Source of the DNA: Glaciecola sp965660625
Lineage (GTDB): Bacteria > Pseudomonadota > Gammaproteobacteria > Enterobacterales > Alteromonadaceae
Length of the DNA stretch: 64,000 nucleotides
Assembly (NCBI GenBank): GCA_965660625.1
Contig: CBFIAR010000001.1
Span: forward strand, 62,001 to 126,000
Direction of reading: 5' to 3'
The notes beneath the pieces are model-generated. The model saw only the letters and a list, made by a program, of their open reading frames with translations. It ran no database searches and was not told the origin of the DNA. Below, one piece after another: positions 27,591 through 35,601 of this stretch. Numbering within the stretch: position 1 is the stretch's first letter; every line of letters starts with the position of its first letter. A program made the position numbers and the translations under genes.

Positions 27591-28798
27591 TATTTGACCT
27601 CAATCGCATTGACGTTTTGTATCGATTCAGGCTGGCTTGGTGGCTTATCTTTGTCACCCAAAAACCGAACTGGCATTCCTTCGTATGGATTAGGAACCGC
27701 ACTCATGACAACTTGCTCCTGCGGTTTTAAGCCGTCGCTAATGTATACGAAATTTTCATCTGCTCTTTGTACTGTTACAAAATTTATGTTGATTTTTTTG
27801 TCGTTATCAACGGTTAATATTGTGCCATCTAGACGCAAAACATGACGCGGCAAAACAACAATGTCACCTGCTGTTATTCCTGTAATGGTTGCATTAACGA
27901 AGCGTCCGAATCGCAAAGGCTTGCCCTTTTGCGCTGTAGAAGCTTTTAATTGATATGGATCTTCTACCTCAACGACACCATAGATAACGCGACTTTTGCT
28001 GTCTAAAACTGCCTCATCACGAACTAGGATCCCCTGCCATTTTAGCGTTTTCCCTGCAACATCTGCACTTAATGTGACCTGAGGATTAACTGAGTTTAAA
28101 TCGGCCAAAAAGGCGACATCATCGTCGGTTAGCGGTAACCTTACTTCTGCCACATCTGTTGAAAACACTTCACCCAGTTGCGCTCCCATCGTCACAAACT
28201 GCCCCAAATCTACGCTGCGTGTTTTGACTAAACCATCATACGGTGCTCTGATTTTTGTTCTTTCGAAATTGCGCTGTGCTCGCTGTAAATTTGCTTGTGC
28301 TGCTTTTACGGAAGCTTCTTCACGCGCTAGCTGGGGCTTTCGAAGTCCCAATTCAGGAGCAGGTCCTTGATTGAATGAGCGCCACTCTTCGGCAGCCACT
28401 TTGCCACGCGCTTTCTCTTCATCAAATGACGCTTGTGCTCTCGCTAATTCTGCTTCCGCAAGTAACAAATCAGTTTGGTAATCAGCGGTTTCTAACTCTA
28501 CCAGCACGTCACCTTTTTTAAAAAAACCGCCTTCGATATAGTTTTCTGCAATCGACATTACACGCCCACTCACTTGTGCGCTCAGCATCGTTTTATTTCT
28601 TGCTTGCACTGAGCCTTGTGAATAAACCAAGAAATCAACATCTTGCAATTCGATTGCTTTAGCATCAACCAAAAAGTCTCGAGTAATAACCTCTTCTTTG
28701 TCGGGTTTTTGTTTCATGCTAATCAGCACAATCATCACAATGATTGCACCGACCAAAATCAATATTGGTATCCCTGCTTTTTTAAAACCGCTTGCCAT
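27590..28798 (-). CDS. efflux RND transporter periplasmic adaptor subunit (HlyD-like)
   Basis: A 402-residue membrane-fusion protein with one N-terminal transmembrane anchor (IPILILVGAIIVMIVLISM). Behind it come the lipoyl-like GSVQARNKTMLSAQVSGRV motif, a coiled-coil hairpin (LLAEAELARAQASFDEEKARG region) and the beta-barrel domain. It bridges the RND permease to an outer-membrane channel. Translation appears coupled to the permease (stop TAA overlaps ATG). AGGG lies eight bases upstream of the start. The anchor is a helix, not a lipobox, as in some members of the family. Confidence 0.9.
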   Translation of the reverse strand: MASGFKKAGIPILILVGAIIVMIVLISMKQKPDKEEVITRDFLVDAKAIELQDVDFLVYSQGSVQARNKTMLSAQVSGRVMSIAENYIEGGFFKKGDVLVELETADYQTDLLLAEAELARAQASFDEEKARGKVAAEEWRSFNQGPAPELGLRKPQLAREEASVKAAQANLQRAQRNFERTKIRAPYDGLVKTRSVDLGQFVTMGAQLGEVFSTDVAEVRLPLTDDDVAFLADLNSVNPQVTLSADVAGKTLKWQGILVRDEAVLDSKSRVIYGVVEVEDPYQLKASTAQKGKPLRFGRFVNATITGITAGDIVVLPRHVLRLDGTILTVDNDKKININFVTVQRADENFVYISDGLKPQEQVVMSAVPNPYEGMPVRFLGDKDKPPSQPESIQNVNAIEVK

Positions 28799-29161
28799 TG
28801 AAAAAACCCTGTAAATTTAATGAAAATGTGGACTCTCAACATTGTACTTAAATTTCACCGTAAACGCTGTCTTACATTAATTAAAAATTGTTAATGGATG
28901 TGTCTATAGCCAAATCAACAATGAACATAGAAAGTCTCCCCATACCTATGTGAACAAGCTCTATAATCTATAAATGAACGATACTCGATATTTTGCTGTT
29001 GAAAACGACGACTCTTCGTGGGAATGTTGCAATACAAAATGAAATAACTTCACGCTATTTATGGCGTTTGTGTTGTCACTTCAATGTCAAAACAAGTAAA
29101 AAATACGCAGCGCAAGTTGAGCGTTTTAAAGAAATACTTAAAGGAACTGAACACCTAATTT
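28799..29161. other. intergenic region before moaE
   Basis: 363 bases without a supported gene. It should hold the RND-operon promoter (minus) and the moaE promoter (plus). A 64-codon open frame (28993-29187) overlaps moaE out of frame and does not end in the GG expected of MoaD, so I do not call it. No riboswitch or hairpin stands out. Confidence 0.4.
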
Positions 29162-29629
29162 ATGAAACAACCAACTACCTTTATTAGCGTTCAAGAGCAA
29201 GATTTTGATCTTGCTTATGAATATACACAAATTAGAAAGGATGCTGAGTCTAACGGGGCGATTGTGACATTCTCTGGCTTGGCTAGAGAGTTAACTGAAC
29301 GTGGAAACTTACGTTATATGCTACTTGAACATTATCCGGGAATGACCGAAAAAAGCCTTATCACCATTTGTGAACAAGCGAGTAAGCGTTGGTCTCTCGG
29401 CTCTATTCGTCTTATTCATCGGATTGGCAAACTGCCCCCAGACGCACAAATTGTTTTTGTTGGCGTGAGCAGTAAGCACAGAAAATCCGCTTTTGCAGCC
29501 ACAGAGTTCATTATGGACTTTTTAAAAACCGACGCACCATTTTGGAAAAAAGAGTTAACTACGGAAGGTGAATTTTGGGTCGACGCAAAGTCAACAGACA
29601 CAGAAAAAGCCAGCAAATGGTTAACGTAA
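29162..29629 (+). CDS. moaE: molybdopterin synthase catalytic subunit
   Basis: MoaE converts cyclic pyranopterin monophosphate to molybdopterin using the sulfur carried by MoaD. The 155-residue protein has the family features GAIVTFSGLAREL, HRIGKLPPDAQIVFVGV, SSKHRKSAFAATEFIMDFLK and APFWKKE, with the conserved catalytic lysines in the latter two. In E. coli moaD directly precedes moaE; here no MoaD-like frame is adjacent, so the sulfur carrier must lie elsewhere. An in-frame stop just upstream makes this ATG the first possible start; the AAAGGA lies too far upstream to be ideal. Confidence 0.88.
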   Translation: MKQPTTFISVQEQDFDLAYEYTQIRKDAESNGAIVTFSGLARELTERGNLRYMLLEHYPGMTEKSLITICEQASKRWSLGSIRLIHRIGKLPPDAQIVFVGVSSKHRKSAFAATEFIMDFLKTDAPFWKKELTTEGEFWVDAKSTDTEKASKWLT

Positions 29630-29705
29630 AGATAGGCGCATTATTTCACCAAAGTCTACGAAGGACCGGAGTGAAATTACGTCTTTCTATGGCCTTCATT
29701 AAGGT

Positions 29706-29743
29706 AAAAAAAGCCCTTGTAACTGTCTAGTCACGAGGGCTTT
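29706..29743 (-). terminator. terminator between moaE and etfA, main polarity minus
   Basis: Stem AAAGCCCTTGT / ACGAGGGCTTT (one wobble) with a twelve-base loop. Preceding A residues give a T tract on the minus strand, ending the etfBA transcript. It may also stop moaE transcription. Confidence 0.75.
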
Positions 29744-29772
29744 ACATGCATGTCAGTTGGGTCTTAGCAGAA

Positions 29773-30699
29773 CTAAAGCACGGCTTCCAACTGAGGGAGA
29801 ACATCAAACAAGTCGCCAACTAAACCGTAATCTGCGACTGAGAAGATAGGGGCTTCTTCGTCTTTATTGATTGCTACAATAACTTTACTGTCTTTCATAC
29901 CCGCCAAATGCTGTATTGCACCCGATATGCCAACGGCAATGTATAACTGCGGTGCCACTATTTTACCCGTTTGCCCCACTTGCATATCATTCGGCACAAA
30001 GCCAGCATCAACCGCAGCGCGTGAAGCACCAATAGCTGCGCCCAATTTATCTGCAATACCATGCAACAGTGCGAAATTTTCACCATTTTGCATACCACGG
30101 CCACCCGATATGATGACATCAGCAGCCGTTAGCTCAGGACGTTCTGACTTTGTCAGCTCAGCAGAAACAAAGCTCGATTTTTCGGACGTTTTCACTGTAT
30201 CCAACGATTCAATTGAAGCGTTACCCTTATTTGCCGCAGCATCAAAAGATGCAGCGCGAACAGTCACTACTTTTTTAGCGTCAGTGGATTGAACAGTTGC
30301 AATGGCGTTGCCCGCATAGATTGGTCTAACAAAGGTATCTTCCGACTCTACTTTTATGATGTCGGATATTTGCGCCACATCTAAGAGTGCAGCAACACGC
30401 GGCATAAAGTTTTTACCCGTCGTTGTCGCCGCTGCAAATATATGCGTGTAATCCGCTGCTAGCTCAACCACAAGGTCAGCAATATTTTCTGGTAATTGAT
30501 GTTCATAAACAGCGTTATCAGCCAAAATCACTTTTGAAACACCAGAAATTTTAGCCGCGGCATCTGCAACAGCTGAACAACCAGAACCCGCTACCAATAC
30601 AACGATATCCGATGATGCACCCAGTGCTGCATGAACTAATTTATTGGTTTCAGTTTTTAACGACTCATTATCGTGCTCTGCATATACTAATACGCTCAT
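29773..30699 (-). CDS. etfA: electron transfer flavoprotein alpha subunit
   Basis: The 308-residue alpha subunit of ETF carries FAD and, with EtfB, moves electrons from acyl-CoA dehydrogenases to ETF-ubiquinone oxidoreductase. The FAD-binding C-terminal domain reads VISGGRGMQNGENF, GASRAAVDAGFVPNDMQVGQTG and ISGAIQHLAGMKDS, ending in FSVADYGLVGDLF. The N-terminal VYAEHDNESLK matches the usual domain I. The start overlaps the etfB stop by four bases (ATGA), so the subunits are translationally coupled. An acyl-CoA dehydrogenase lies in this window and an ETF-QO is divergent. Confidence 0.95.
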   Translation of the reverse strand: MSVLVYAEHDNESLKTETNKLVHAALGASSDIVVLVAGSGCSAVADAAAKISGVSKVILADNAVYEHQLPENIADLVVELAADYTHIFAAATTTGKNFMPRVAALLDVAQISDIIKVESEDTFVRPIYAGNAIATVQSTDAKKVVTVRAASFDAAANKGNASIESLDTVKTSEKSSFVSAELTKSERPELTAADVIISGGRGMQNGENFALLHGIADKLGAAIGASRAAVDAGFVPNDMQVGQTGKIVAPQLYIAVGISGAIQHLAGMKDSKVIVAINKDEEAPIFSVADYGLVGDLFDVLPQLEAVL

Positions 30700-31454
30700 G
30701 CTATCACCTTCGCTTCATTTCTTAATTTTTCGACTAACTCAGCTACGTCTGCAACCTTAACACCGCCGCTACGTTGCGCAGGTGCTTCTACTTTAAGTAT
30801 GGTCACTTTAGACGTCATATCAACACCAAAATCAGCAACTGGTTTAACGTCAATGGGCTTACGTTTTGCTTTCATGATATTCGGTAATGATGCGTATCTT
30901 GGTTCATTTAAACGCAAGTCAGTGGTGACCACTGCCGGTAGCTGAAGCTTAACGGTTTGTAAACCACCGTCAATTTCGCGTGTCACATTCACTGTGCCGT
31001 CAGCCACAACAACCTCTGACGCAAAAGTGCCCTGCGGCATACCAGTCAGTGCAGCAAGCATTTGACCTGTTTGATTATTATCAGAATCTATCGCCTGTTT
31101 ACCAAGTATCACCAGATCCGGTGATTCAGCGTCGACCACTTTTTGCAATAACTTTGCAACCTGCAAAGAATCAACAACAACACCTGCATCCGTTTCTATA
31201 TGAATGCCACGGTCTGCACCAAGCGCTAGACCGGTGCGGATTTGCTCTTGGCAAGCTTTGTCGCCAATGGACACGACCACTACTTCGGTAGCTACGCCCT
31301 TTTCTTTTAGACGAATCGCTTCTTCAATAGCGATTTCACAAAAAGGATTAATTGCCATTTTCACGTTATTAAGGTCAACACCCGAGTTATCAGGTTTTAC
31401 TCGAACCTTAACGTTGTAGTCTACTGCCCGCTTAACCGGAACTAAAATTTTCAT
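30696..31454 (-). CDS. etfB: electron transfer flavoprotein beta subunit
   Basis: The 252-residue ETF beta subunit binds AMP and forms the heterodimer with EtfA. It contains VKRAVDYNVKVRVKPDNS, the recognition loop region MAINPFCEIAIEEAIRLKEK and the adenine-binding VILGKQAIDSDNNQTGQML. I place the start at ATG 31454, four bases after GAGGT; an in-frame GTG at 31460 would add two residues. It is first in the etfBA operon and divergent from the ETF-QO gene across 243 bases containing a dyad at 31562-31577. Confidence 0.95.
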   Translation of the reverse strand: MKILVPVKRAVDYNVKVRVKPDNSGVDLNNVKMAINPFCEIAIEEAIRLKEKGVATEVVVVSIGDKACQEQIRTGLALGADRGIHIETDAGVVVDSLQVAKLLQKVVDAESPDLVILGKQAIDSDNNQTGQMLAALTGMPQGTFASEVVVADGTVNVTREIDGGLQTVKLQLPAVVTTDLRLNEPRYASLPNIMKAKRKPIDVKPVADFGVDMTSKVTILKVEAPAQRSGGVKVADVAELVEKLRNEAKVIA

Positions 31455-31548
31455 AATCACCTCTATTTTGGGCTTGCGATAAATAAATACTATTCGCTTT
31501 CGTTACACTTTCACGTAAATTTAGCAGTCATAGCTACGGTTGACGCAA

Positions 31549-31577
31549 AATTTACTGACACTTTACGTAAACGTCAA
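31549..31577 (-). promoter_or_regulatory. candidate etfBA promoter with overlapping dyad operator
   Basis: On the minus strand TTGACG (31577-31572) and TAAATT (31554-31549) are separated by 17 bases, an acceptable sigma-70 pair. The dyad TTGACGT-TT-ACGTAAA (31562-31577; arms differ at one base) covers the -35 and the start of the spacer. A related half-site CACGTAAA lies at 31512-31519. The sequence looks like the MerR-family LiuR motif as I remember it for Alteromonadales, but I cannot verify that here. Confidence 0.4.
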
Positions 31578-31697
31578 CCTGTATTCACTATAAAATACTA
31601 TTACTTGCTAATTAGATTTTACAATGTTTTGACAAGCTGTAATATTCCTTTAATTAATGTTTTACTATAAATGATAAAAGTTGTTTAGGAGACACAC

Positions 31698-33347
31698 GTG
31701 GAAAGAGAAGTAATGGAATTTGATGTTATCGTAGTTGGCGCAGGCCCTTCAGGTCTATCGACAGCTTGTAAACTCAAGCAGTTGGCCAATGAAAAAGGTC
31801 AAGAATTAAACGTTTGTGTGCTCGAAAAAGGGTCAGAAGTAGGTGCACATATTCTTTCAGGTGCTGTTTTTGAGACAAAAGCGCTAGATGAACTGTTTCC
31901 AAATTGGGCTGAAAAAGGGGCTCCTTTAACCACTAAGGTAACTGAAGATCATATTTATTTACTCAATAACCCAACGAGCTCAACAAAATTACCTAACTTT
32001 ATGACCCCAAAAACCATGCATAATGCGGGTAACTACATTACGAGTATGGCGAATCTGTGTCGTTGGATGGCAGAACAAGCTGAAGAGTTGGGCGTCGAAG
32101 TGTTTCCGGGTTTCACCGCAGCCAATGTGCATTACAATGATGATGGCAGTGTTGGTGGTGTAATCACTGGTGATATGGGAGTTAGCGAAGCTGGCGAGCA
32201 TAAAGACAGCTACATGCCAGGCATGTTGCTTACAGCAAAATATACCGTATTTGCAGAAGGCTGCCGCGGACATTTGGGCAAACAGCTTATGCAGCAGTTT
32301 GAGCTTAACAAAGATGCCTCCCCTCAACATTATGCAATTGGCTTTAAAGAGATTTGGGATGTACCAGCAGAGCAGCACCAAGAAGGTTTGGTTGTGCATA
32401 CGGCAGGCTGGCCATTAACGGATACAACAGGCGGCAGCTATTTGTATCATGCAGAAAACAATCAAGTATTTGTCGGCCTGATTGTTGACCTTAATTATTC
32501 CAATCCTCACTTGAGCCCTTTCGATGAATTTCAGCGTCTAAAGCATCACCCTGTTATTGCTGACACTTTGAAAGGCGGTAAACGTGTAACCTATGGAGCC
32601 AGAGCTATAGCGAAAGGCGGTTTTCAGTCTCTCCCTAAAATGACATTTCCAGGCGGCTTATTAGTAGGCTGTGATGCGGGTACCTTGAATTTCGCAAAAA
32701 TCAAGGGCAACCATACGGCCATGAAGTCAGGCATCATAGCCGCTGAGGTTTTATTCGAGCTCTTGTCTGCTGAATCTGTTGAAATTAAGGACCCGATTGA
32801 ATACACAGAAGCATTTAGGCAGTCTTGGTTATATGATGAATTATATCGTTCAAGAAACTTTGGTGCTGTGATTCATAAATTTGGCAACTTTATTGGCGGC
32901 GCTTACAATACCTTAGACCAGAACTTCTTTGGCGGTAAACTGCCATTTAATATAAACGATACAAAACCCGACCACGCTTGTTTGAAATTAGCTGCAGATG
33001 CACCCAAAATTGCTTACCCAAAACCGGATGGTGTCCTGAGTTTTGATAAACTATCATCTGTATTTTTATCCAATACCAACCACGAAGAAGATCAACCCTG
33101 TCATTTGGTCCTCAAGGATCCGGCAATACCCATTACGGTGAATTTGCCCAAATATGATGAACCCGCACAACGCTATTGTCCCGCAGGTGTATACGAGATT
33201 GTTGAAAGCGATGCAGGCGAGAAACAGTTGCAAATTAATGCGCAAAACTGCGTACATTGTAAAACCTGTGATATTAAAGATCCGAATCAGAATATAAACT
33301 GGATCGTGCCCGAGGGTACTGGTGGTCCCAACTACCCTAATATGTAG
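31698..33347 (+). CDS. electron transfer flavoprotein-ubiquinone oxidoreductase
   Basis: A 549-residue membrane-associated flavoprotein that takes electrons from reduced ETF and passes them to ubiquinone, linking acyl-CoA dehydrogenation to respiration. The FAD motif VVGAGPSGLS is near the N-terminus, and GCDAGTLNFAKIKGNHTAMKSG is in the middle. The C-terminal 4Fe-4S domain has cysteines in YCPAGVYE and NCVHCKTCDIKDP. I use GTG 31698, with AGGAG six bases upstream; ATG 31713 is the alternative. Its stop shares a base with the next gene's most upstream possible start. Confidence 0.93.
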   Translation: MEREVMEFDVIVVGAGPSGLSTACKLKQLANEKGQELNVCVLEKGSEVGAHILSGAVFETKALDELFPNWAEKGAPLTTKVTEDHIYLLNNPTSSTKLPNFMTPKTMHNAGNYITSMANLCRWMAEQAEELGVEVFPGFTAANVHYNDDGSVGGVITGDMGVSEAGEHKDSYMPGMLLTAKYTVFAEGCRGHLGKQLMQQFELNKDASPQHYAIGFKEIWDVPAEQHQEGLVVHTAGWPLTDTTGGSYLYHAENNQVFVGLIVDLNYSNPHLSPFDEFQRLKHHPVIADTLKGGKRVTYGARAIAKGGFQSLPKMTFPGGLLVGCDAGTLNFAKIKGNHTAMKSGIIAAEVLFELLSAESVEIKDPIEYTEAFRQSWLYDELYRSRNFGAVIHKFGNFIGGAYNTLDQNFFGGKLPFNINDTKPDHACLKLAADAPKIAYPKPDGVLSFDKLSSVFLSNTNHEEDQPCHLVLKDPAIPITVNLPKYDEPAQRYCPAGVYEIVESDAGEKQLQINAQNCVHCKTCDIKDPNQNINWIVPEGTGGPNYPNM

Positions 33348-33355
33348 TGGGTCAG

Positions 33356-34156
33356 ATGCCTGAATTACTTTTTAGTCAGTCATTTGGAGAGGAACATTTA
33401 GTTTCCTCTCCCAATCAGCCAAGTATCGTACTCATCCATGGTTTGTTTGGTAGCGGTGACAATCTATCTGTCATACGCCGACATTTTGAGACAAGTCATC
33501 ATGTTATCTCGATTGACCTTCCTGATCATGGTAAATCACCTCGCAGTGAACATTTCAGTTTTGATGTCTGGGCACAACAAGTCATTGAAACGCTGTCCTC
33601 ATTGAACCTAGATAACGTGATGATTGTCGCGCATTCATTGGGCGGGAAAATAGCAATGAGAGTTGCTAGCTTAGCGCCTGCCTTGATAGAGAACTTGATG
33701 GTGTTGGACATCGCTCCCGTAAAATATGGACCTCGGCATCAGAATGTCATCAATGGTCTCACCAGCGTAAAATTAGATGCAATAGCTGATAGAAAACAGG
33801 CGATGGCAGAACTTTCCGAGTACGTTACAGATGCCAGCACGCGTGCATTTTTACTTAAAAGTTTATATCAGGATGAAACACTCGGTTGGCAATGGCGCTT
33901 TAATTTATCACTCATTATAAGAGATTACCCCTTATTAAGTGATTGGCCATTCGAAGGCCTGCTTTACACTGGCAAAATAACTTTTATCAAAGGTAAAAAA
34001 AGCGACTACATCAGCGCGCAACATCAAGCAACGATCAGAGCACAGTTTCCAAACGCAAAAGCAAAAATTGTAGACGCTGGACATTGGCTTCACGCAGAAA
34101 AGCCACAACTTATTAACACGCTATTAACCCGTATTTTACTTGGTGCGCATAAGTGA
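33356..34156 (+). CDS. ybfF: alpha/beta fold hydrolase, YbfF-like esterase
   Basis: A roughly 266-residue alpha/beta-hydrolase whose order of motifs follows E. coli YbfF: VLIHGLFGSGDNLSVI, the nucleophile elbow AHSLGGKIAMRV, LDIAPVKYGPRH, WRFNLSLIIRDYP and the histidine in DAGHWLHAEKP. YbfF is an acyl-CoA thioesterase/esterase in E. coli. The usual gene order seqA-ybfF-ybfE-fldA-fur is partly kept here (ybfF, a small gene, fldA). I chose ATG 33356; a GTG at 33347 overlapping the ETF-QO stop is also possible, and no clear RBS decides. Confidence 0.85.
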   Translation: MPELLFSQSFGEEHLVSSPNQPSIVLIHGLFGSGDNLSVIRRHFETSHHVISIDLPDHGKSPRSEHFSFDVWAQQVIETLSSLNLDNVMIVAHSLGGKIAMRVASLAPALIENLMVLDIAPVKYGPRHQNVINGLTSVKLDAIADRKQAMAELSEYVTDASTRAFLLKSLYQDETLGWQWRFNLSLIIRDYPLLSDWPFEGLLYTGKITFIKGKKSDYISAQHQATIRAQFPNAKAKIVDAGHWLHAEKPQLINTLLTRILLGAHK

Positions 34157-34253
34157 CATTGATAGAGGGTTAATCACGTAAGTAGCTTCAAAAAACTACG
34201 TTAATCGTGCTAATATTCGTGCCCGTAGTTATTTAACTTATTTGCAGAATAAT

Positions 34254-34475
34254 ATGACGCCAGAGAGCTATCAACAAATTGAGTCTATTGCCTTAAATGT
34301 ATGTTTGGTTGGTTTATTTATTCTGCTCGGTTTAGCAATTCACGACGTACTAAAGAAAAATGACGTCCCACTCATAGGTCGTGTTGTCGCTTATGGGGTG
34401 TTGGGTCTAGGCGCTGCAGGGTTTGTGGCTAAAGGCATTATTCAATTAATTTATGGTGCTAGCGGAATTTCCTAA
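34254..34475 (+). CDS. small two-helix membrane protein (DUF2788 family)
   Basis: A 73-residue integral membrane protein with two predicted helices (ALNVCLVGLFILLGLAIHDVL and VVAYGVLGLGAAGFVAKGII-like segments) joined by a KKNDVP turn. I recognise it as the DUF2788 family found near fldA in gammaproteobacteria. No function is known to me. I use ATG 34254 in preference to an upstream TTG at 34242. It occupies the place of ybfE between ybfF and fldA but is not homologous to that LexA-regulated protein. Confidence 0.75.
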   Translation: MTPESYQQIESIALNVCLVGLFILLGLAIHDVLKKNDVPLIGRVVAYGVLGLGAAGFVAKGIIQLIYGASGIS

Positions 34476-34512
34476 GCTAGTACAATCAGTAAGACGTTTT
34501 AGAGGGTAACAA

Positions 34513-35037
34513 ATGGCTAGCGTTGGTTTATTTTTTGGTAGCGATACAGGTAACACCGAGCACATTGCTAAGATGATCCAAAAAGAATTAGGTAAACAGC
34601 TCATCGACGTAAAAGATATTGCGAAAAGCAGTAAAGAGGATATTGCGGAGTACGACCTATTAATTTTTGGGATCCCTACTTGGTACTATGGTGAAGCGCA
34701 ATGTGATTGGGATGACTTTTTCCCTGACCTTGAAGAAATCGATTTCGAGGATAAGCTGGTAGCTATTTTTGGCTGTGGCGACCAAGAAGATTACGCTGAG
34801 TATTTCTTAGATGCGATGGGTATGATAAGAGACATCGTTGAGCCTAAAGGGGCAATCTTGGTAGGACAATGGCCAACTGAAGGTTATGATTTTGAAGCAT
34901 CAAAGGGCATGGCTGACGATGATCACTTTGTAGGCCTAGGCATCGATGAAGACCGGCAACCGGAACTAACGGAACAGCGAGTTAAAGATTGGTGTAAGCA
35001 AATTTCTGAAGAATTGTGTTTAGCTGAATTAGGATAA
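34513..35037 (+). CDS. fldA: long-chain flavodoxin
   Basis: A 174-residue FMN electron carrier. The phosphate loop GSDTGNTEHIAK is at the N-terminus, and the aromatic FMN-stacking loops are FGIPTWYYGEAQCDWDDFFP and FGCGDQEDYAEYFLDAMG. The stretch after this carries the ~20-residue long-chain insertion. It supplies electrons to enzymes such as radical-SAM and biotin or methionine synthases when iron is scarce. In enterics fldA is directly upstream of fur. Here fur is 5.9 kb further on, beyond an M14 peptidase and a chemoreceptor. AGAGGG lies nine bases upstream of the ATG. Confidence 0.93.
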   Translation: MASVGLFFGSDTGNTEHIAKMIQKELGKQLIDVKDIAKSSKEDIAEYDLLIFGIPTWYYGEAQCDWDDFFPDLEEIDFEDKLVAIFGCGDQEDYAEYFLDAMGMIRDIVEPKGAILVGQWPTEGYDFEASKGMADDDHFVGLGIDEDRQPELTEQRVKDWCKQISEELCLAELG

Positions 35038-35601
35038 TCCCCTAGTAGTACCTTCAACAATTATCACTTTCTGTCTTGAAACAAACCAAATGCGATGTAG
35101 TTTAATTTAAGTTAGCTAAATCGCATTAGGGGTTAACATCGTAAAATGTATTGGTGAGATTACCAAGGGCTTATGGCTGTCTAGTTGCCGAGCGGTTTTG
35201 TTGTCATAAGCATATCCGCCAGTTGCGAAACTGGCTAAGTGAGCTGCTGATTGTTGCATGAATTGTGATCTCTTGATGCTCAGCGCAGAAATAGTCATAT
35301 CATTCCTTACCCACAACAACAGTCTGTTTCGAGCCAGAAAGCCAAAATATAGGACAGCAACACCGCCGAAGGCAAGATGACCTGTATTTTCACTGCAGCT
35401 TGGTTTATTCGTACTCTTATTCGAACTCTTTGTTATTATTTTTAATCTTGCCCTTCATAAGTAAACTATAATGACGCTATGCCTCTTAGTGTTAACTTTC
35501 ATTTACTGTTTGAGTTTCAATCTTAACTTGTCATTGACACTGTTTTTGTCGCACACTAAGGCAGACAAATACATATTATTATAACGACATAAGGAATACT
35601 C
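35038..35601. other. long intergenic region between fldA and the M14 peptidase gene
   Basis: 564 bases with no strongly supported gene. It contains an inverted repeat AATGCGAT (35089-35096) / ATCGCATT (35120-35127), a candidate small ORF on the minus strand (35116-35298), and a tandem 12-bp direct repeat (35405-35428; units TTATTCGTACTC and TTATTCGAACTC). The M14 promoter should lie in its right half; TTGACA near 35535 is a possible -35 without a good -10. Confidence 0.4.
35116..35298 (-). CDS. candidate small protein, 60 aa
   Basis: A 60-codon frame begins with ATG at 35298 and is preceded by AAGGA at five bases, better than many real genes in this window. The predicted peptide starts MTISALSIKRSQFMQQ and has no transmembrane helix, signal or known motif. 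The frame is also open upstream of the start, so the absence of stops is not by itself convincing. It lies in the gap between fldA and the M14 gene, opposite to both. Function unknown; I would treat it as a hypothesis. Confidence 0.3.
   Translation of the reverse strand: MTISALSIKRSQFMQQSAAHLASFATGGYAYDNKTARQLDSHKPLVISPIHFTMLTPNAI

Noticed and set aside
28993..29187. 64-codon frame before moaE as a possible moaD
   Set aside because: It overlaps moaE out of frame, lacks the GG end and has no ubiquitin-like pattern.
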